Below are positions 1 through 8,776 of a DNA stretch of 46,341 nt, piece by piece; position 1 is the stretch's first letter, and every line of letters begins with the position of its first letter. The position numbers and the translations under genes are program-made. A model generated the notes under the pieces. The model searched no databases and was not told the origin of the DNA. It saw nothing but the letters and a program-made list of their open reading frames with translations. Location: positions 1-46,341 of the forward strand of contig JAIETR010000046.1 of NCBI GenBank assembly GCA_019745075.1, read 5' to 3'. This DNA comes from Qipengyuania sp. Its GTDB lineage: Bacteria; Pseudomonadota; Alphaproteobacteria; Sphingomonadales; Sphingomonadaceae.

Positions 1-87
1 CGCGCGTCGGTCACGATGGATCGCCATCGCTCCCTCCTTGCTCCTACCCCTGCGCCAGAATCCGCTCCGTCGAGGCTGTTGCCGGGT

Positions 88-585
88 ATGAGTACACACC
101 CTAGCACCGTTCTCGGCCCCTCGGCACGGCTGGCGCGCGGTCTGGCGCTGGCCGTGCCGGCCTTTCTGCTGGGCGGCGCCTATGTGGCGGAATACGGGTT
201 CGGGCTTTACCCTTGCGAGATGTGCTGGTGGCAGCGCTATCCGCACTTCGCGGCGCTGGCGCTGGCGGGCCTGGCCTTCGTGGCCCCGCCGGCGCGGCTG
301 TGGACCGCGCTGGCGGCGATCGCGGTGCTCGTTTCGGCCGCCATCGGCCTGTTCCACGCCGGTGTCGAATACGGCTGGTGGCAGGGCATCACGAGCTGCG
401 CGCGCATCGTGCCCAGCGACCCGGGCGCGAGCCCGCTCGAAGCGATCATGAACACGCCGATGATCAGCTGCGACGATCCGCAGTGGACCTTGCTGGGCAT
501 TTCGCTGGCGGGCTTCAACTTCCTCATCGCCGCGGCGGGTGGCCTGGCGGTGCTCGCCCTGCTGGCGCGCGGGGATCGCGCATGA
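88..585 (+). CDS. dsbB: Disulfide bond formation protein B (DsbB)
   Basis: Inner-membrane quinone-dependent oxidase that re-oxidises the periplasmic thiol oxidase DsbA. Four hydrophobic segments frame two periplasmic loops. Loop one has the CxxC pair Cys43/Cys46 within PCEMCWWQR, the family signature; loop two has Cys104 and Cys128, the second redox pair. The length of 165 residues is normal. I start at the ATG at 88; an in-frame ATG at 16 would only add a Pro/Ser-rich tail in front of the first membrane segment. Its stop overlaps the start of coq7 (ATGA at 582-585), so the two are probably co-translated. The only realistic alternative is another member of the DsbB/DsbI family. Confidence 0.9.
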   Translation: MSTHPSTVLGPSARLARGLALAVPAFLLGGAYVAEYGFGLYPCEMCWWQRYPHFAALALAGLAFVAPPARLWTALAAIAVLVSAAIGLFHAGVEYGWWQGITSCARIVPSDPGASPLEAIMNTPMISCDDPQWTLLGISLAGFNFLIAAAGGLAVLALLARGDRA

Positions 586-1115
586 GCGATTTGCGCTCCG
601 GGGCGGACACCGCGCGGATGATTCGCGTCGATCAGGCCGGGGAGTTCGGCGCGACGCGCATCTATGCCGGCCAGCTCGCGGTTCTGGGCGATCGCGGCCC
701 GCATGCGGCGGAGATCGCCGGCATGGCCGAGGAGGAGGCCGGGCACCGGGCGAAATTCGACGCGCTGATGGCGCGGCGCGGCGTGCGGCCGACCGCGCTC
801 ACCCCGTTCTGGTCGGTCGCCGGCTACGCGCTCGGCGCCGCCACCGCGCTGATCGGACCCGAGGCGGCGATGGCCTGCACGGCGGCCGTCGAGGAGGAAA
901 TCGACCGCCACTACACCCGCCAGCTCGAGGAGCTGGAGGACAGCGGCAGCGATCCCGAGCTCGCCGGCCTGATCGCCGAATTCCGCGAGGACGAGCGCGC
1001 TCACCGCGATGCCGCGCTCGCGGCGGGGGCCGAGCGTGCGCCCGCTTATCCGCTGCTTTCTGGCCTGATCCGCCTCGGCTGCCGCGCAGCGATCCGGATC
1101 AGCGAACGGGTCTGA
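582..1115 (+). CDS. coq7: Demethoxyubiquinone hydroxylase, Coq7 family
   Basis: Di-iron monooxygenase that hydroxylates demethoxyubiquinone late in ubiquinone synthesis, at the inner membrane. The 177-residue protein shows the family's iron ligands: Glu21 (VDQAGEFGA), ExxH at 52-55, a Glu-rich helix at 104-110 (EEEIDRH) and a second ExxH at 138-141 (ERAH). A short hydrophobic stretch at about 76-102 is the usual membrane-binding helix. The start is fixed by the ATGA overlap with dsbB. Alphaproteobacteria commonly use Coq7 for this step. A 6-base-stem hairpin follows the stop at 1114-1134, without a T-run. Confidence 0.92.
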   Translation: MSDLRSGADTARMIRVDQAGEFGATRIYAGQLAVLGDRGPHAAEIAGMAEEEAGHRAKFDALMARRGVRPTALTPFWSVAGYALGAATALIGPEAAMACTAAVEEEIDRHYTRQLEELEDSGSDPELAGLIAEFREDERAHRDAALAAGAERAPAYPLLSGLIRLGCRAAIRISERV

Positions 1116-1148
1116 CGGGAACGCTGCCCCCGTCTCGCGCGCTTCACT

Positions 1149-1177
1149 TTGCGTTCACGGGCTCCCGCGCCTAAATG
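1149..1177 (+). promoter_or_regulatory. Candidate sigma70-like promoter for the exported-protein gene
   Basis: TTGCGT at 1149-1154 and TAAATG at 1172-1177 are 17 bases apart, ahead of a 25-base leader and the ATG at 1203 (GAGG ribosome site near 1192). Both boxes match the consensus only in part, so this is a positional inference. Confidence 0.3.
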
Positions 1178-1202
1178 ATCGCACCCAAATACGAGGTCCG
1201 TC

Positions 1203-1775
1203 ATGCTCCGCCGCAGCGCATTCGCCCTAACCTTAGCATCACTTTTCGCCGCGAGCCCGCTCGCGGCGCAGGACAGCGGCGGCGACAAGGTCCGTATGGT
1301 GATCGTCTATGGCGAGGATGCCGCGCCCACGCCGCAGGGCGACGAGATCGTCGTCGTCGCGCGCATGCCCGAAAGCGAACGGTTCCGCATTCCCGAGGCG
1401 CTGCGCTACAGCGAGAATCCCGCCAATGACGCCTGGATCAACCGGGTCGAAAGGCTGGAGTTCGTGGGGGCCTCCGGAACGCTGTCGTGCAGCGCGGTGG
1501 GCCCCGGCGGATCGACGGGCTGCACGCAGGAAATGATCCGCAACGCCTATGCCGACAGAAATGCGTCGCCCTCGGTGCGTTTCGGCGCGCTGATCGCGGC
1601 CGCGCGCGCGGAACGCCTGTCCACACTCGACGCCAGCGCGGCCGAAGAGCAGGCGCGCGTGGAGGCGCTCGAGCGGGAGTATATGCAGCGGCTGGAGCGG
1701 GAGCGGGGCAGCGACGCCGCCGCGCCGGTTACCCCGCTGCCGACCGCCAAGCCCCGAGACGGGCGCGACGACTGA
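1203..1775 (+). CDS. Exported protein of unknown function
   Basis: I do not recognise a functional family. The 190-residue protein begins with a clear Sec signal peptide (basic MLRR, a hydrophobic stretch, and AxA-type cleavage SPLAAQ near residue 22). The mature part has a small hydrophobic segment containing EIVVVARMP, a conserved-looking Arg/Glu-rich segment (SERFRIPEALRY, residues about 58-69), two cysteines (near 96 and 107) that could pair in the periplasm, and a long charged helix towards the C-terminus (about 130-170). The start has a GAGG ribosome site. It follows coq7 with 87 bases between and probably has its own promoter. A secreted periplasmic role is all I can infer. Confidence 0.75.
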   Translation: MLRRSAFALTLASLFAASPLAAQDSGGDKVRMVIVYGEDAAPTPQGDEIVVVARMPESERFRIPEALRYSENPANDAWINRVERLEFVGASGTLSCSAVGPGGSTGCTQEMIRNAYADRNASPSVRFGALIAAARAERLSTLDASAAEEQARVEALEREYMQRLERERGSDAAAPVTPLPTAKPRDGRDD

Positions 1776-2303
1776 GCTTTCCTATGCGTCCCCGTGCCTC
1801 ATGCAATGTCGAGGGGCTGTGGATACTCGCCCTCATCCTACAAGGCCGGTGGCGGTCAAGATTTGCCCCTCGTTCACCCTCTCGAGCCGGATCCGCGCTT
1901 CGACTGCCGGGTGTGCGTGACCCGGCACCGGTGTTCGCCGCTGCCTTGCGATCGAACCGGGTGGGTTAAGGGCGTTTGCCCAAGGGGCGGCGCGGGGTGT
2001 GGGTAGCGAGCCGGAGGCGCTATTGCGCTATGGAAGACATCTCCTCACCGAGCCGGTGGGCGGATGCTGAAATGGTACGGATTTCAGGTGCCGCAGGGCG
2101 ACAGGCGCTCTTCCGCCCAGGCCCGGGTTAGCCTGTCCGGCAGACGATCACTTGGTGTCGTCGCTCGTTCCCTTGCATCCCTATCTGAATGGAGTGACGG
2201 ATGGCTGCGATGGACATTCCCCCTAGTTGCTGCCATGCGGCCGATCTTCGCCGCACTCAAAGACGTATATCGCGGGCCTGTTGATGCGATTTAGAGGCGC
2301 TCC
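1776..2303. other. 528-base gene-free leader before the polysaccharide operon
   Basis: No open frame here has credible protein character; the two short frames (1794-2006, 2064-2294) have no ribosome site and low-complexity translations. I see no tRNA and no strong terminator. The one structured element is the inverted repeat at 2067-2087. The length suggests a regulated leader for the capD-like operon, whose start at 2304 has a good AGAGG ribosome site near 2293. Confidence 0.55.
2067..2087. promoter_or_regulatory. 7+7 inverted repeat, possible operator
   Basis: CTGAAAT at 2067-2073 is repeated exactly in inverse as ATTTCAG at 2081-2087, separated by 7 bases. It is AT-rich in a GC-rich leader, and its half-site spacing (centres 14 bases apart) is compatible with a dimeric regulator. 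No regulator gene lies next to it. It could also form a weak RNA hairpin. Confidence 0.3.
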
Positions 2304-4346
2304 ATGAATTCGCATCTCAACAAGGGGATCGACGACTGGTTGACGGCTTCGCTCGATTGGCTGGTGAAAGGCCTGATCAGGCTGGCTCACGCACCCCGAC
2401 CGTTCCGTCAGCTGTTGGCGCTGTCACTGGATTTGCTGCTGTGCGTCGCGGCCTGCTGGTTCGCGCTGTCGCTGCGTCTTGGGATCTGGCTCCAGTTCAC
2501 CAGGGAACTGTTGATCGTGATCGCCGTGTTCACGGTTGCCTGGCTTGCGGCAAGCTGGCTGTCGGAGGTCTACCGATCGATCATCAGGCTGTCCGGCAAT
2601 CGCACGATGGCCGATCTCGCAGGTGCGTGCGTGCTCATGATGGTCCCGGCGCTAGTCATCTTCACGGCTGTCGGCGTGACCGGAGTGCCGCGGACGATCG
2701 CGCTCATCCAGCCTATGGTGTTCCTGATCCTGCTGGTCGTCAGCCGACTTCTGATCCGATATCTGGTGCAGTTGACCCTAGGATACGGGATCGGCGAGCG
2801 CCGTCGCAGGGTGATGATCTATGGCGCGGGATTGGCAGGGCGCCAACTCGCCCATGCCCTCAAGGATGAAAGCAAGACGGTCCTAGTGGGCTATCTCGAC
2901 CGGGATCGCCGCTTGATCGGTCAGCGCGTCGATGGCGCCCGGGTTCATTCGGCCGAGATTGTGGCCGAACTGACCAAGTCCCTCGCCATCGACGACATCT
3001 ATCTTGCCCTGCCGAGCGCCTCGCGCAGCGAGCGGAAGGAAATCGTTGCCAGCCTCGAGGGACTCGGTGTGCGTGTCCGCTCGCTTCCCACGCTGGGTCA
3101 GCTCGCCGACGGGACGGTGTCGGTGAGCGATCTGCGCGAGGTACCTTTAGACGACTTGCTCGGGCGCGAGGTCGTCAGCCCGGACGAGGTTCTCTTGGGC
3201 CAGGCGATCACCGGCCGGACCGTCGTGGTGACCGGGGCCGGCGGCTCAATCGGGAGCGAGCTGTGCCGGCAGATTCTGCTCAGGGAACCCAGACGACTGA
3301 TCCTCGTCGAGAATTCCGAGTTTGCGCTCTACCAGATCGATGCCGAACTGCGGGCCGATGCGCTGCCCGGCATCGAGATCGTACCGGAACTGGCGGATGT
3401 GGCGGATGCAAACACCGCCGACCGAATGTTCCGGAGATTCCGGGCCGACACGGTGTTTCACGCCGCAGCATACAAGCATGTGCCGTTGATCGAGAACAAT
3501 CCGATCGCCGGGCTGAGAAACAATGTCATCGGAACCCTGAACTGCTGCCTGGCCGCCGAGAAAACGGGCGTTGGACGGTTCATCCTGGTGAGCTCGGACA
3601 AGGCTGTGCACCCCACCAATGTGATGGGCGCATCGAAACGTATCAGCGAGCTGATCCTTCAGGCCCGCGCCGACCTGGGCTCTCCAACGATCTTCTCGAT
3701 GGTCCGATTCGGCAATGTGCTGGGCTCGAGCGGCTCCGTGGTTCCCAGGTTTCGCGATCAGATCGCGAACGGCGGGCCAGTCACAGTCACCGATCGCAAT
3801 GTCACACGTTATTTCATGACCATTCCCGAGGCGGCGCAGCTGGTCATGCAGGGCGGGGCTATGGCTGAGGGCGGGGAAGTCTTTGTTCTCGACATGAAAG
3901 AGCCCATCAAGATCATCGATCTGGCGCGCAAGATGATCCTGCTATCGGGCCTTCGGGTCAAAGAAGGGCCCAGCGGCGAGGGGGATATCGAGATCGTGGA
4001 AATCGGGATGCGCCCAGGCGAGAAGATGTACGAGGAACTTCTGCTGGGCGCGGACACCGCGCCCACCAGGCACCAGAGCATCATACAGGCGTTCGAGGCC
4101 CGCCTGCCGTGGGATCGACTTGCCGCCCGGTTGGCGGAACTGGCGGTGACCTTTCGAGATGGGGACAGCGTGCGGGCGGTTGAAATCATGCGGATTCTGG
4201 TGCCCGAGTATCGCACGACGGCCGAGACCGATGGGTGCCAGGAAACCCGGCGCGATCAGGCGTCCGCCGACATGGAGTTTGCCGGGATGTCCCGGAAATA
4301 TGAGGTCGATCGAATAGCGAGTAGGTTAACACGCAATGCTGACTGA
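2304..4346 (+). CDS. Membrane nucleoside-diphosphate-sugar 4,6-dehydratase, CapD/WbpM family
   Basis: Predicted to convert UDP-GlcNAc to the 4-keto-6-deoxy sugar that feeds QuiNAc, FucNAc or 4-amino sugars. At 680 residues it has the full family layout: four hydrophobic segments in about residues 30-155, a CoA-binding-like Rossmann fold at about 165-290, and a short-chain dehydrogenase domain from about 300 with the NAD motif TGAGGSIG. The active site reads SSDKAVHPTNVMGASKR, with Met441 and Lys445 replacing the usual YxxxK, as in WbpM and PglF. First gene of the plus-strand module; its end overlaps the next start by 11 bases. The product could be the first sugar loaded by the transferase at 10029. 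Confidence 0.88.
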   Translation: MNSHLNKGIDDWLTASLDWLVKGLIRLAHAPRPFRQLLALSLDLLLCVAACWFALSLRLGIWLQFTRELLIVIAVFTVAWLAASWLSEVYRSIIRLSGNRTMADLAGACVLMMVPALVIFTAVGVTGVPRTIALIQPMVFLILLVVSRLLIRYLVQLTLGYGIGERRRRVMIYGAGLAGRQLAHALKDESKTVLVGYLDRDRRLIGQRVDGARVHSAEIVAELTKSLAIDDIYLALPSASRSERKEIVASLEGLGVRVRSLPTLGQLADGTVSVSDLREVPLDDLLGREVVSPDEVLLGQAITGRTVVVTGAGGSIGSELCRQILLREPRRLILVENSEFALYQIDAELRADALPGIEIVPELADVADANTADRMFRRFRADTVFHAAAYKHVPLIENNPIAGLRNNVIGTLNCCLAAEKTGVGRFILVSSDKAVHPTNVMGASKRISELILQARADLGSPTIFSMVRFGNVLGSSGSVVPRFRDQIANGGPVTVTDRNVTRYFMTIPEAAQLVMQGGAMAEGGEVFVLDMKEPIKIIDLARKMILLSGLRVKEGPSGEGDIEIVEIGMRPGEKMYEELLLGADTAPTRHQSIIQAFEARLPWDRLAARLAELAVTFRDGDSVRAVEIMRILVPEYRTTAETDGCQETRRDQASADMEFAGMSRKYEVDRIASRLTRNAD

Positions 4347-5811
4347 TGCGCGTCCGAAAGGCGCCGATCTGAGCCGTGCCGAAGGGCAGGCGAAGCTCCG
4401 CGCCCAGCCCGTTTTCGTGCTGCTCGCCATTCTTGTTGGTGTCCAGTTTCTCATCGGAGGAGCCTCGCGTGACGACGTCGTCTCGCTGATGGTCCTGCGC
4501 CCGCTCAACGTGCTGATCTTGGCGCTGTCGATCTTTTGGGGATGGCGGCTAGCCTGGCAACATTCTCGGCCGCTTCTGATTTTCGGCCTGGCGACGGTTG
4601 GCCTCACCCTGATCCACCTCGTGCCGTTGCCGCCAGCACTCTGGACCGCACTACCTGGCCGCGACATCGTCGCGGACATCTTCGATGCCGCAAAAGTCCC
4701 GCTGCCCTGGCAGCCGATCTCGCTGGCGCAGATTAGGACCTGGAACGCTCTCTTCTTCTTGGCAGGGCCCCTCGCCGCGCTCATCCTGACAGCCGGGCTC
4801 GGCCGGTTTGCGAATGGTCTCGTGCTGCGCGCCTTGATCGCAATCGGATTGATCAGCGGTTTGATAGGACTGTTGCAGGCAATCGGCCCGGTAAAGGGGC
4901 CGCTGTACTTTTACCGGATCACCAATTTCGGCGATGGCGTCGGCCTATTTTCCAATCGCAATCACCAGGCCGTTTTTATCGCGGCGATGTTTCCGCTGTT
5001 GGCCGCGCACTTCTCCTTGTGGCGGGCCAATGCCGACCGGTTGATGTTCCAAAAAGTCCTCACTGCGTCGGTGGCCCTTTTCTTCGTCCCGCTAATCCTG
5101 GTCAGCGGATCCCGGATTGGCCTGATCCTTGGCGCGTTCGCGCTTGGCCTCGCGGCCTGGGTCTATTCGCCGCCGCAAGCGGTGGGCCGGCGCGATAGTC
5201 TCGCACTCTACCGGCGATTGACGCGCACTGCGAGCATCGGGGCGGCGGTTCTGGGCGTCGCGCTTCTCTCGATCGTCGCGGTCCGGGCCCGTTTGCTCGA
5301 GCGGCTATTCGCTTCCGATCCCTCCACGGAGATCCGCGTTCAGGCGCTACCTACGAACCTAGAGATCGCAGGGGCCTTTTTCCCGATCGGCAGTGGGATC
5401 GGCAGTTTTGTCGAGGTCTATCGGTACTTCGAGCCCGACGCCTTGCTCAACGAACGCTATCTGAACCATGCGCACAACGACTTTCTGGAAGCCGTGATGA
5501 CGGCCGGACTGCCCGGGCTGCTGCTGATCGTCGCGGCACTGTCGATGGGCCTGCTGGGAGCACTGCGGCTGGCTCGCGCCGGCCGGGTGGCCGTCGGGTC
5601 GCCCGTGCGCTCGGAAATCATCCTCGGACGGGCGGGGATCGCCACCCTGTTTCTGCTTGCCCTCGCCAGTGTCACCGATTATCCGCTTCGGGTTCCTTCG
5701 CTCGCCGTCGTGGCAGCGATTTCTGCGACTTGGGCATGGCGCGGTTACTTGGCTTGCGCGCGCGAGCCACGCAGCACACGGGGCCATCGGTCTCCAGGGT
5801 CTTTCCAGTGA
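4336..5811 (+). CDS. O-antigen ligase/polymerase-like membrane protein (Wzy_C family)
   Basis: The 491-residue protein has about 11-12 hydrophobic segments and a large periplasmic loop (about 325-390) ending in LNHAHNDFLE, the hallmark of the Wzy_C/O-antigen ligase family. Such proteins either ligate undecaprenyl-linked glycans to an acceptor or polymerise repeat units. As a separate Wzy lies at 16461-17834, ligation or a second polymerase are both open. The start at 4336 overlaps the dehydratase end by 11 bases; the next gene starts 13 bases after the stop. Arg-rich C-terminal tail, predicted cytoplasmic. Confidence 0.82.
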   Translation: MLTDARPKGADLSRAEGQAKLRAQPVFVLLAILVGVQFLIGGASRDDVVSLMVLRPLNVLILALSIFWGWRLAWQHSRPLLIFGLATVGLTLIHLVPLPPALWTALPGRDIVADIFDAAKVPLPWQPISLAQIRTWNALFFLAGPLAALILTAGLGRFANGLVLRALIAIGLISGLIGLLQAIGPVKGPLYFYRITNFGDGVGLFSNRNHQAVFIAAMFPLLAAHFSLWRANADRLMFQKVLTASVALFFVPLILVSGSRIGLILGAFALGLAAWVYSPPQAVGRRDSLALYRRLTRTASIGAAVLGVALLSIVAVRARLLERLFASDPSTEIRVQALPTNLEIAGAFFPIGSGIGSFVEVYRYFEPDALLNERYLNHAHNDFLEAVMTAGLPGLLLIVAALSMGLLGALRLARAGRVAVGSPVRSEIILGRAGIATLFLLALASVTDYPLRVPSLAVVAAISATWAWRGYLACAREPRSTRGHRSPGSFQ

Positions 5812-5824
5812 GTTCGGCATTTAG

Positions 5825-6544
5825 ATGATCACACGCAAGTTTCTGTTTGCGGCAATGTGCACGGGCGCGTTGTGCGCCTGCGTATCGTCGGGTCCGAAGC
5901 GCTTGGGCGGATCACCTTCGATCAGCGTAGTGGGGGGCACACAACTTCCTGGACCAGACGGCCAGATGGACGGTTCTGGCTATCGCTCGGTGATCGGCCC
6001 TTTCGATAAGCTGGTCATCGATGTGCTCGGGTTTACCGAGCTCAACAACCGGCGATTCCAGGCCGACGCCACGGGATCGATCGTCCTGCCCATCGGCGGT
6101 CAGGTCTCTCTGCTCGGGCTTACCACGGGCCAGGCGGCGGCGGCCGTCGAAAACAAGCTGCGCCAGGGCTTTGTTCGCAACCCGCAGGTGTCGGTGAACC
6201 TCGAAGAGGCTGTCAGCCAGTTCGTCACGGTCGATGGGCAAGTCAGGGAGCCTGGAAACTACCCGGTGGTCGCCGACATGACCCTCATGCGCGCCGTAGC
6301 GGCCGCTCGCGGCGCGACGGAGTTCGCCAAGCTCGACGATGTCGTCATTTTCCGCACCGTCCGCGGCCAAAGAATGGTCGCGCTCTATCAGCTCTCGGGC
6401 ATCCGCCGCGGTCTGTACGCCGACCCTCAGGTTTACCCTCAGGATGTGGTGGTTGTGGGGGATTCCCCAGGCCGCCGCCTGTTCAGCCAGATCCTGCAAA
6501 TCACCCCCGCGTTAACCGCGCCGATTATAACCCTTTTGCGCTGA
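5825..6544 (+). CDS. Polysaccharide export lipoprotein, Wza/GumB type
   Basis: Predicted outer-membrane export component. It has a lipoprotein signal peptide with lipobox LCAC and lipidated Cys19, then the polysaccharide export domain (about 55-140, opening with IGPFDKLVIDVLG) and an SLBB-like domain (about 145-215, VTVDGQVREPGNYPV). At 239 residues it is shorter than E. coli Wza (about 380) and resembles the small Wza-like proteins of sphingomonads, with one SLBB domain and a hydrophobic C-terminal end. It should dock on the Wzc-like protein encoded 24 bases downstream. Confidence 0.9.
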   Translation: MITRKFLFAAMCTGALCACVSSGPKRLGGSPSISVVGGTQLPGPDGQMDGSGYRSVIGPFDKLVIDVLGFTELNNRRFQADATGSIVLPIGGQVSLLGLTTGQAAAAVENKLRQGFVRNPQVSVNLEEAVSQFVTVDGQVREPGNYPVVADMTLMRAVAAARGATEFAKLDDVVIFRTVRGQRMVALYQLSGIRRGLYADPQVYPQDVVVVGDSPGRRLFSQILQITPALTAPIITLLR

Positions 6545-6568
6545 GCCGCATCTGAACTAGCGAAAGGT

Positions 6569-8776
6569 TTGCCGGAAGTGATCCCCACGGCGCGAATGGA
6601 TTCTGCCACGATGAGTCCAGCTCAGGAGGACCCTCCTTCGGGGACTCCGCCGATCGTCTTCCAGTATTTCAACGTCGCGCGCCGCCGCATCTGGGTGATC
6701 GCGGCCATCATGGCCGCTACCCTGATCGCGGGGCTCATCCTGACCCTCCTCGCAACGCCTGAATACACCGCCACCTCGCGCATCGAGATTTCGCGACTCC
6801 AAGCCAATGTGACCAACGTGGAAAGCCTCCAGCGCGAGGAGCCCGGAGCCAGTCAGGAGTTCTATTCGACCCAATATGCCCTTCTCGAGGCCAAATCCCT
6901 CGCCACCCGCGTGGCCAGGCAATTGCGGCTGTCGCGCGACGAGGCCTTCTTCGCGGCGAGCGGTACGACGCCAGCCGGCCAGGACGACCTTTCCGGTTCC
7001 ACGGGCCCGATCCGCCCCGAGGTCCTGCAGAAGCGTGAGGAGCAGGCCGTCAATATCCTCCTGGCCAACATCAGCATTTCGCCGGTGCGCGGATCGGCGC
7101 TCATCAATGTGAGCTACACGAGTTCGTCGCCGCAATACGCGGCGAAGGTCGCGAACGCGTGGGTCGGGGAGTTCGTCCGGCAGAGTATGGATCGTCGCTT
7201 TGCCTCGACGGCAGACGCGCGCGTTTTCCTCGAAGAGCGGCTTGCCGGACTGCGGCAGCGTCTCGAACAATCGGAACGCGACCTCGTCAACTATGCCGAA
7301 CAAGAGAACATCGTACCGCTTACCGAGACTCGTGAAGAGGGGGGGGCCACCAGAACGACCCGAACGCTCGCGACTTCCGACGTCGAGGCCCTGAACTTGG
7401 CGTTGCAGCAGGCAACTGCGGAACGCGTCGCGGCGGAAGGCAAGCTCAGAGCGGCGCAGCGCTCGGGCCCTGGTCAATCCTCCTTCGAGAACACCACGTT
7501 AAACGAGCTGCGTCGCCAGCTGGCGCAAAAGGAGGCCGATTACGCCAGCATGACGGTCCGGTTCGAGCCGCGGTATCCGGCCGCGCAGGCCTTGGCCGGT
7601 GAGATCGCTTCGCTGAGGGGGGCGATAGGCTCCGAAGAGCAGCGGATCACTTCGTCTTACGTGTCGCAGTTCGAAGCCGCACGTCAGCGAGAAGGGCAGC
7701 TTCGCCAACGTGTCGATCAGCTCCTTGACAGGCTGCAGGCGGAGAACCGATCGAGCATCCAGTTCAACATCATCCAGCGCGAGGTGGACACCAACCGCCA
7801 GCTTTATGACGCGTTGCTCCAGCGCTATAAGGAAATCGGAGTTGCCGGTGTTGGCACCAACAACATCGCGGTGGTCGATGTTGCGGATATCCCGGAAGTG
7901 CCTTCGTCACCGGTTCTGCTCGTCAATCTGGCCCTCGCGTTCGTCTTCGGCATAGTCCTCGCCGCGATCGTCGTGTTCATCCTCGAGAACATCGACGAGT
8001 CGATTCGCGAACCGCACGACGTGCAGGAAAAGCTGAAAACCCCCCTGTTGGGCGCCATCCCACGGACCGATGAGCCCGACAGCGAGCAGCAGTTGCAGGA
8101 TCCCAAATCGATCCTTTTTGAAGCCTATATGACCGTGAGAACGAACTTGGCCTTCTCGACCGATCACGGCGTTCCCAAGACCCTGTCCTTGACCAGCTCT
8201 GAACCCGCGGAAGGCAAATCAACCTCCAGCTTTGGACTTGCCAGCGTGCTCGCGAGGACCGGAAAATCGGTCGTCCTCGTCGATGTCGACATGCGCCGGC
8301 CGATGCTGGGAACTATGACGGGCGTATCGTACAGCCGCGGCGTCAGCAACTATTTGGCCGGTGACGATGACTGGCGTTCGCTCGTCTCTGATGCCGGTCT
8401 GGGCGCCAATCTCGCCTTCATTCCCTCGGGTCCGGCGCCGCCCAGCGCATCCGAGCTGCTGACCAGCGATCGCTTGCCCAAGCTCATCAATGCCCTAGCC
8501 GTCGAATACGACCACGTCGTCGTGGACAGTCCCCCGATGCTGGGGTTCTCCGACGCGGTGCTGATCGCCCGCTGCGTAGAAGGCACGATCTATATCGTAG
8601 AATCCGAACAGACGTCCACGCGGGCATCGCGAGCCGCCCTCAAGCGACTGACCGACGCCGGTGCCCATCTACTCGGCGTAATCCTTACCAAATACGCCTC
8701 GAAGCAAGCCGGTTATGGATATGGCTACGGTTATGGCTATGGATACGGCCAGGACCGCAATGAAGAGGTTGTTTGA
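6569..8776 (+). CDS. Wzc-type chain-length determinant and tyrosine autokinase
   Basis: Inner-membrane co-polymerase controlling chain length and export. N-terminal Wzz domain with membrane segment at about 38-62, a long periplasmic coiled-coil region (about 215-410), a second membrane segment at about 450-472, then a BY-kinase domain with Walker A (SSEPAEGKST, Lys near 550), Walker A' (VVLVDVDMRRP) and Walker B-like VVVDSPPM. The tail has six Gly-Tyr units, the usual autophosphorylation cluster. The start is uncertain: TTG 6569, GTG 6578 (best spaced from GAAAGG at 6562-6567) and ATG 6596 are all in frame. Stop and next start overlap as TGATG. Confidence 0.9.
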   Translation: MPEVIPTARMDSATMSPAQEDPPSGTPPIVFQYFNVARRRIWVIAAIMAATLIAGLILTLLATPEYTATSRIEISRLQANVTNVESLQREEPGASQEFYSTQYALLEAKSLATRVARQLRLSRDEAFFAASGTTPAGQDDLSGSTGPIRPEVLQKREEQAVNILLANISISPVRGSALINVSYTSSSPQYAAKVANAWVGEFVRQSMDRRFASTADARVFLEERLAGLRQRLEQSERDLVNYAEQENIVPLTETREEGGATRTTRTLATSDVEALNLALQQATAERVAAEGKLRAAQRSGPGQSSFENTTLNELRRQLAQKEADYASMTVRFEPRYPAAQALAGEIASLRGAIGSEEQRITSSYVSQFEAARQREGQLRQRVDQLLDRLQAENRSSIQFNIIQREVDTNRQLYDALLQRYKEIGVAGVGTNNIAVVDVADIPEVPSSPVLLVNLALAFVFGIVLAAIVVFILENIDESIREPHDVQEKLKTPLLGAIPRTDEPDSEQQLQDPKSILFEAYMTVRTNLAFSTDHGVPKTLSLTSSEPAEGKSTSSFGLASVLARTGKSVVLVDVDMRRPMLGTMTGVSYSRGVSNYLAGDDDWRSLVSDAGLGANLAFIPSGPAPPSASELLTSDRLPKLINALAVEYDHVVVDSPPMLGFSDAVLIARCVEGTIYIVESEQTSTRASRAALKRLTDAGAHLLGVILTKYASKQAGYGYGYGYGYGYGQDRNEEVV
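8711..8746 (+). repeat. Six tandem Gly-Tyr codon pairs in the kinase tail
   Basis: Six 6-base units of the form GGN-TAY lie in tandem and encode (Gly-Tyr)6. Third positions vary between units, so the repeat is kept at protein level more than at DNA level, consistent with a selected phosphotyrosine cluster. Confidence 0.8.

Noticed and set aside
1114-1134. Hairpin after coq7 as a terminator
   Set aside because: Only a 6-base stem with a 9-base loop and no T-run.
1794-2294. Two short open frames in the leader
   Set aside because: No ribosome site, low-complexity translation, no recognisable protein character.
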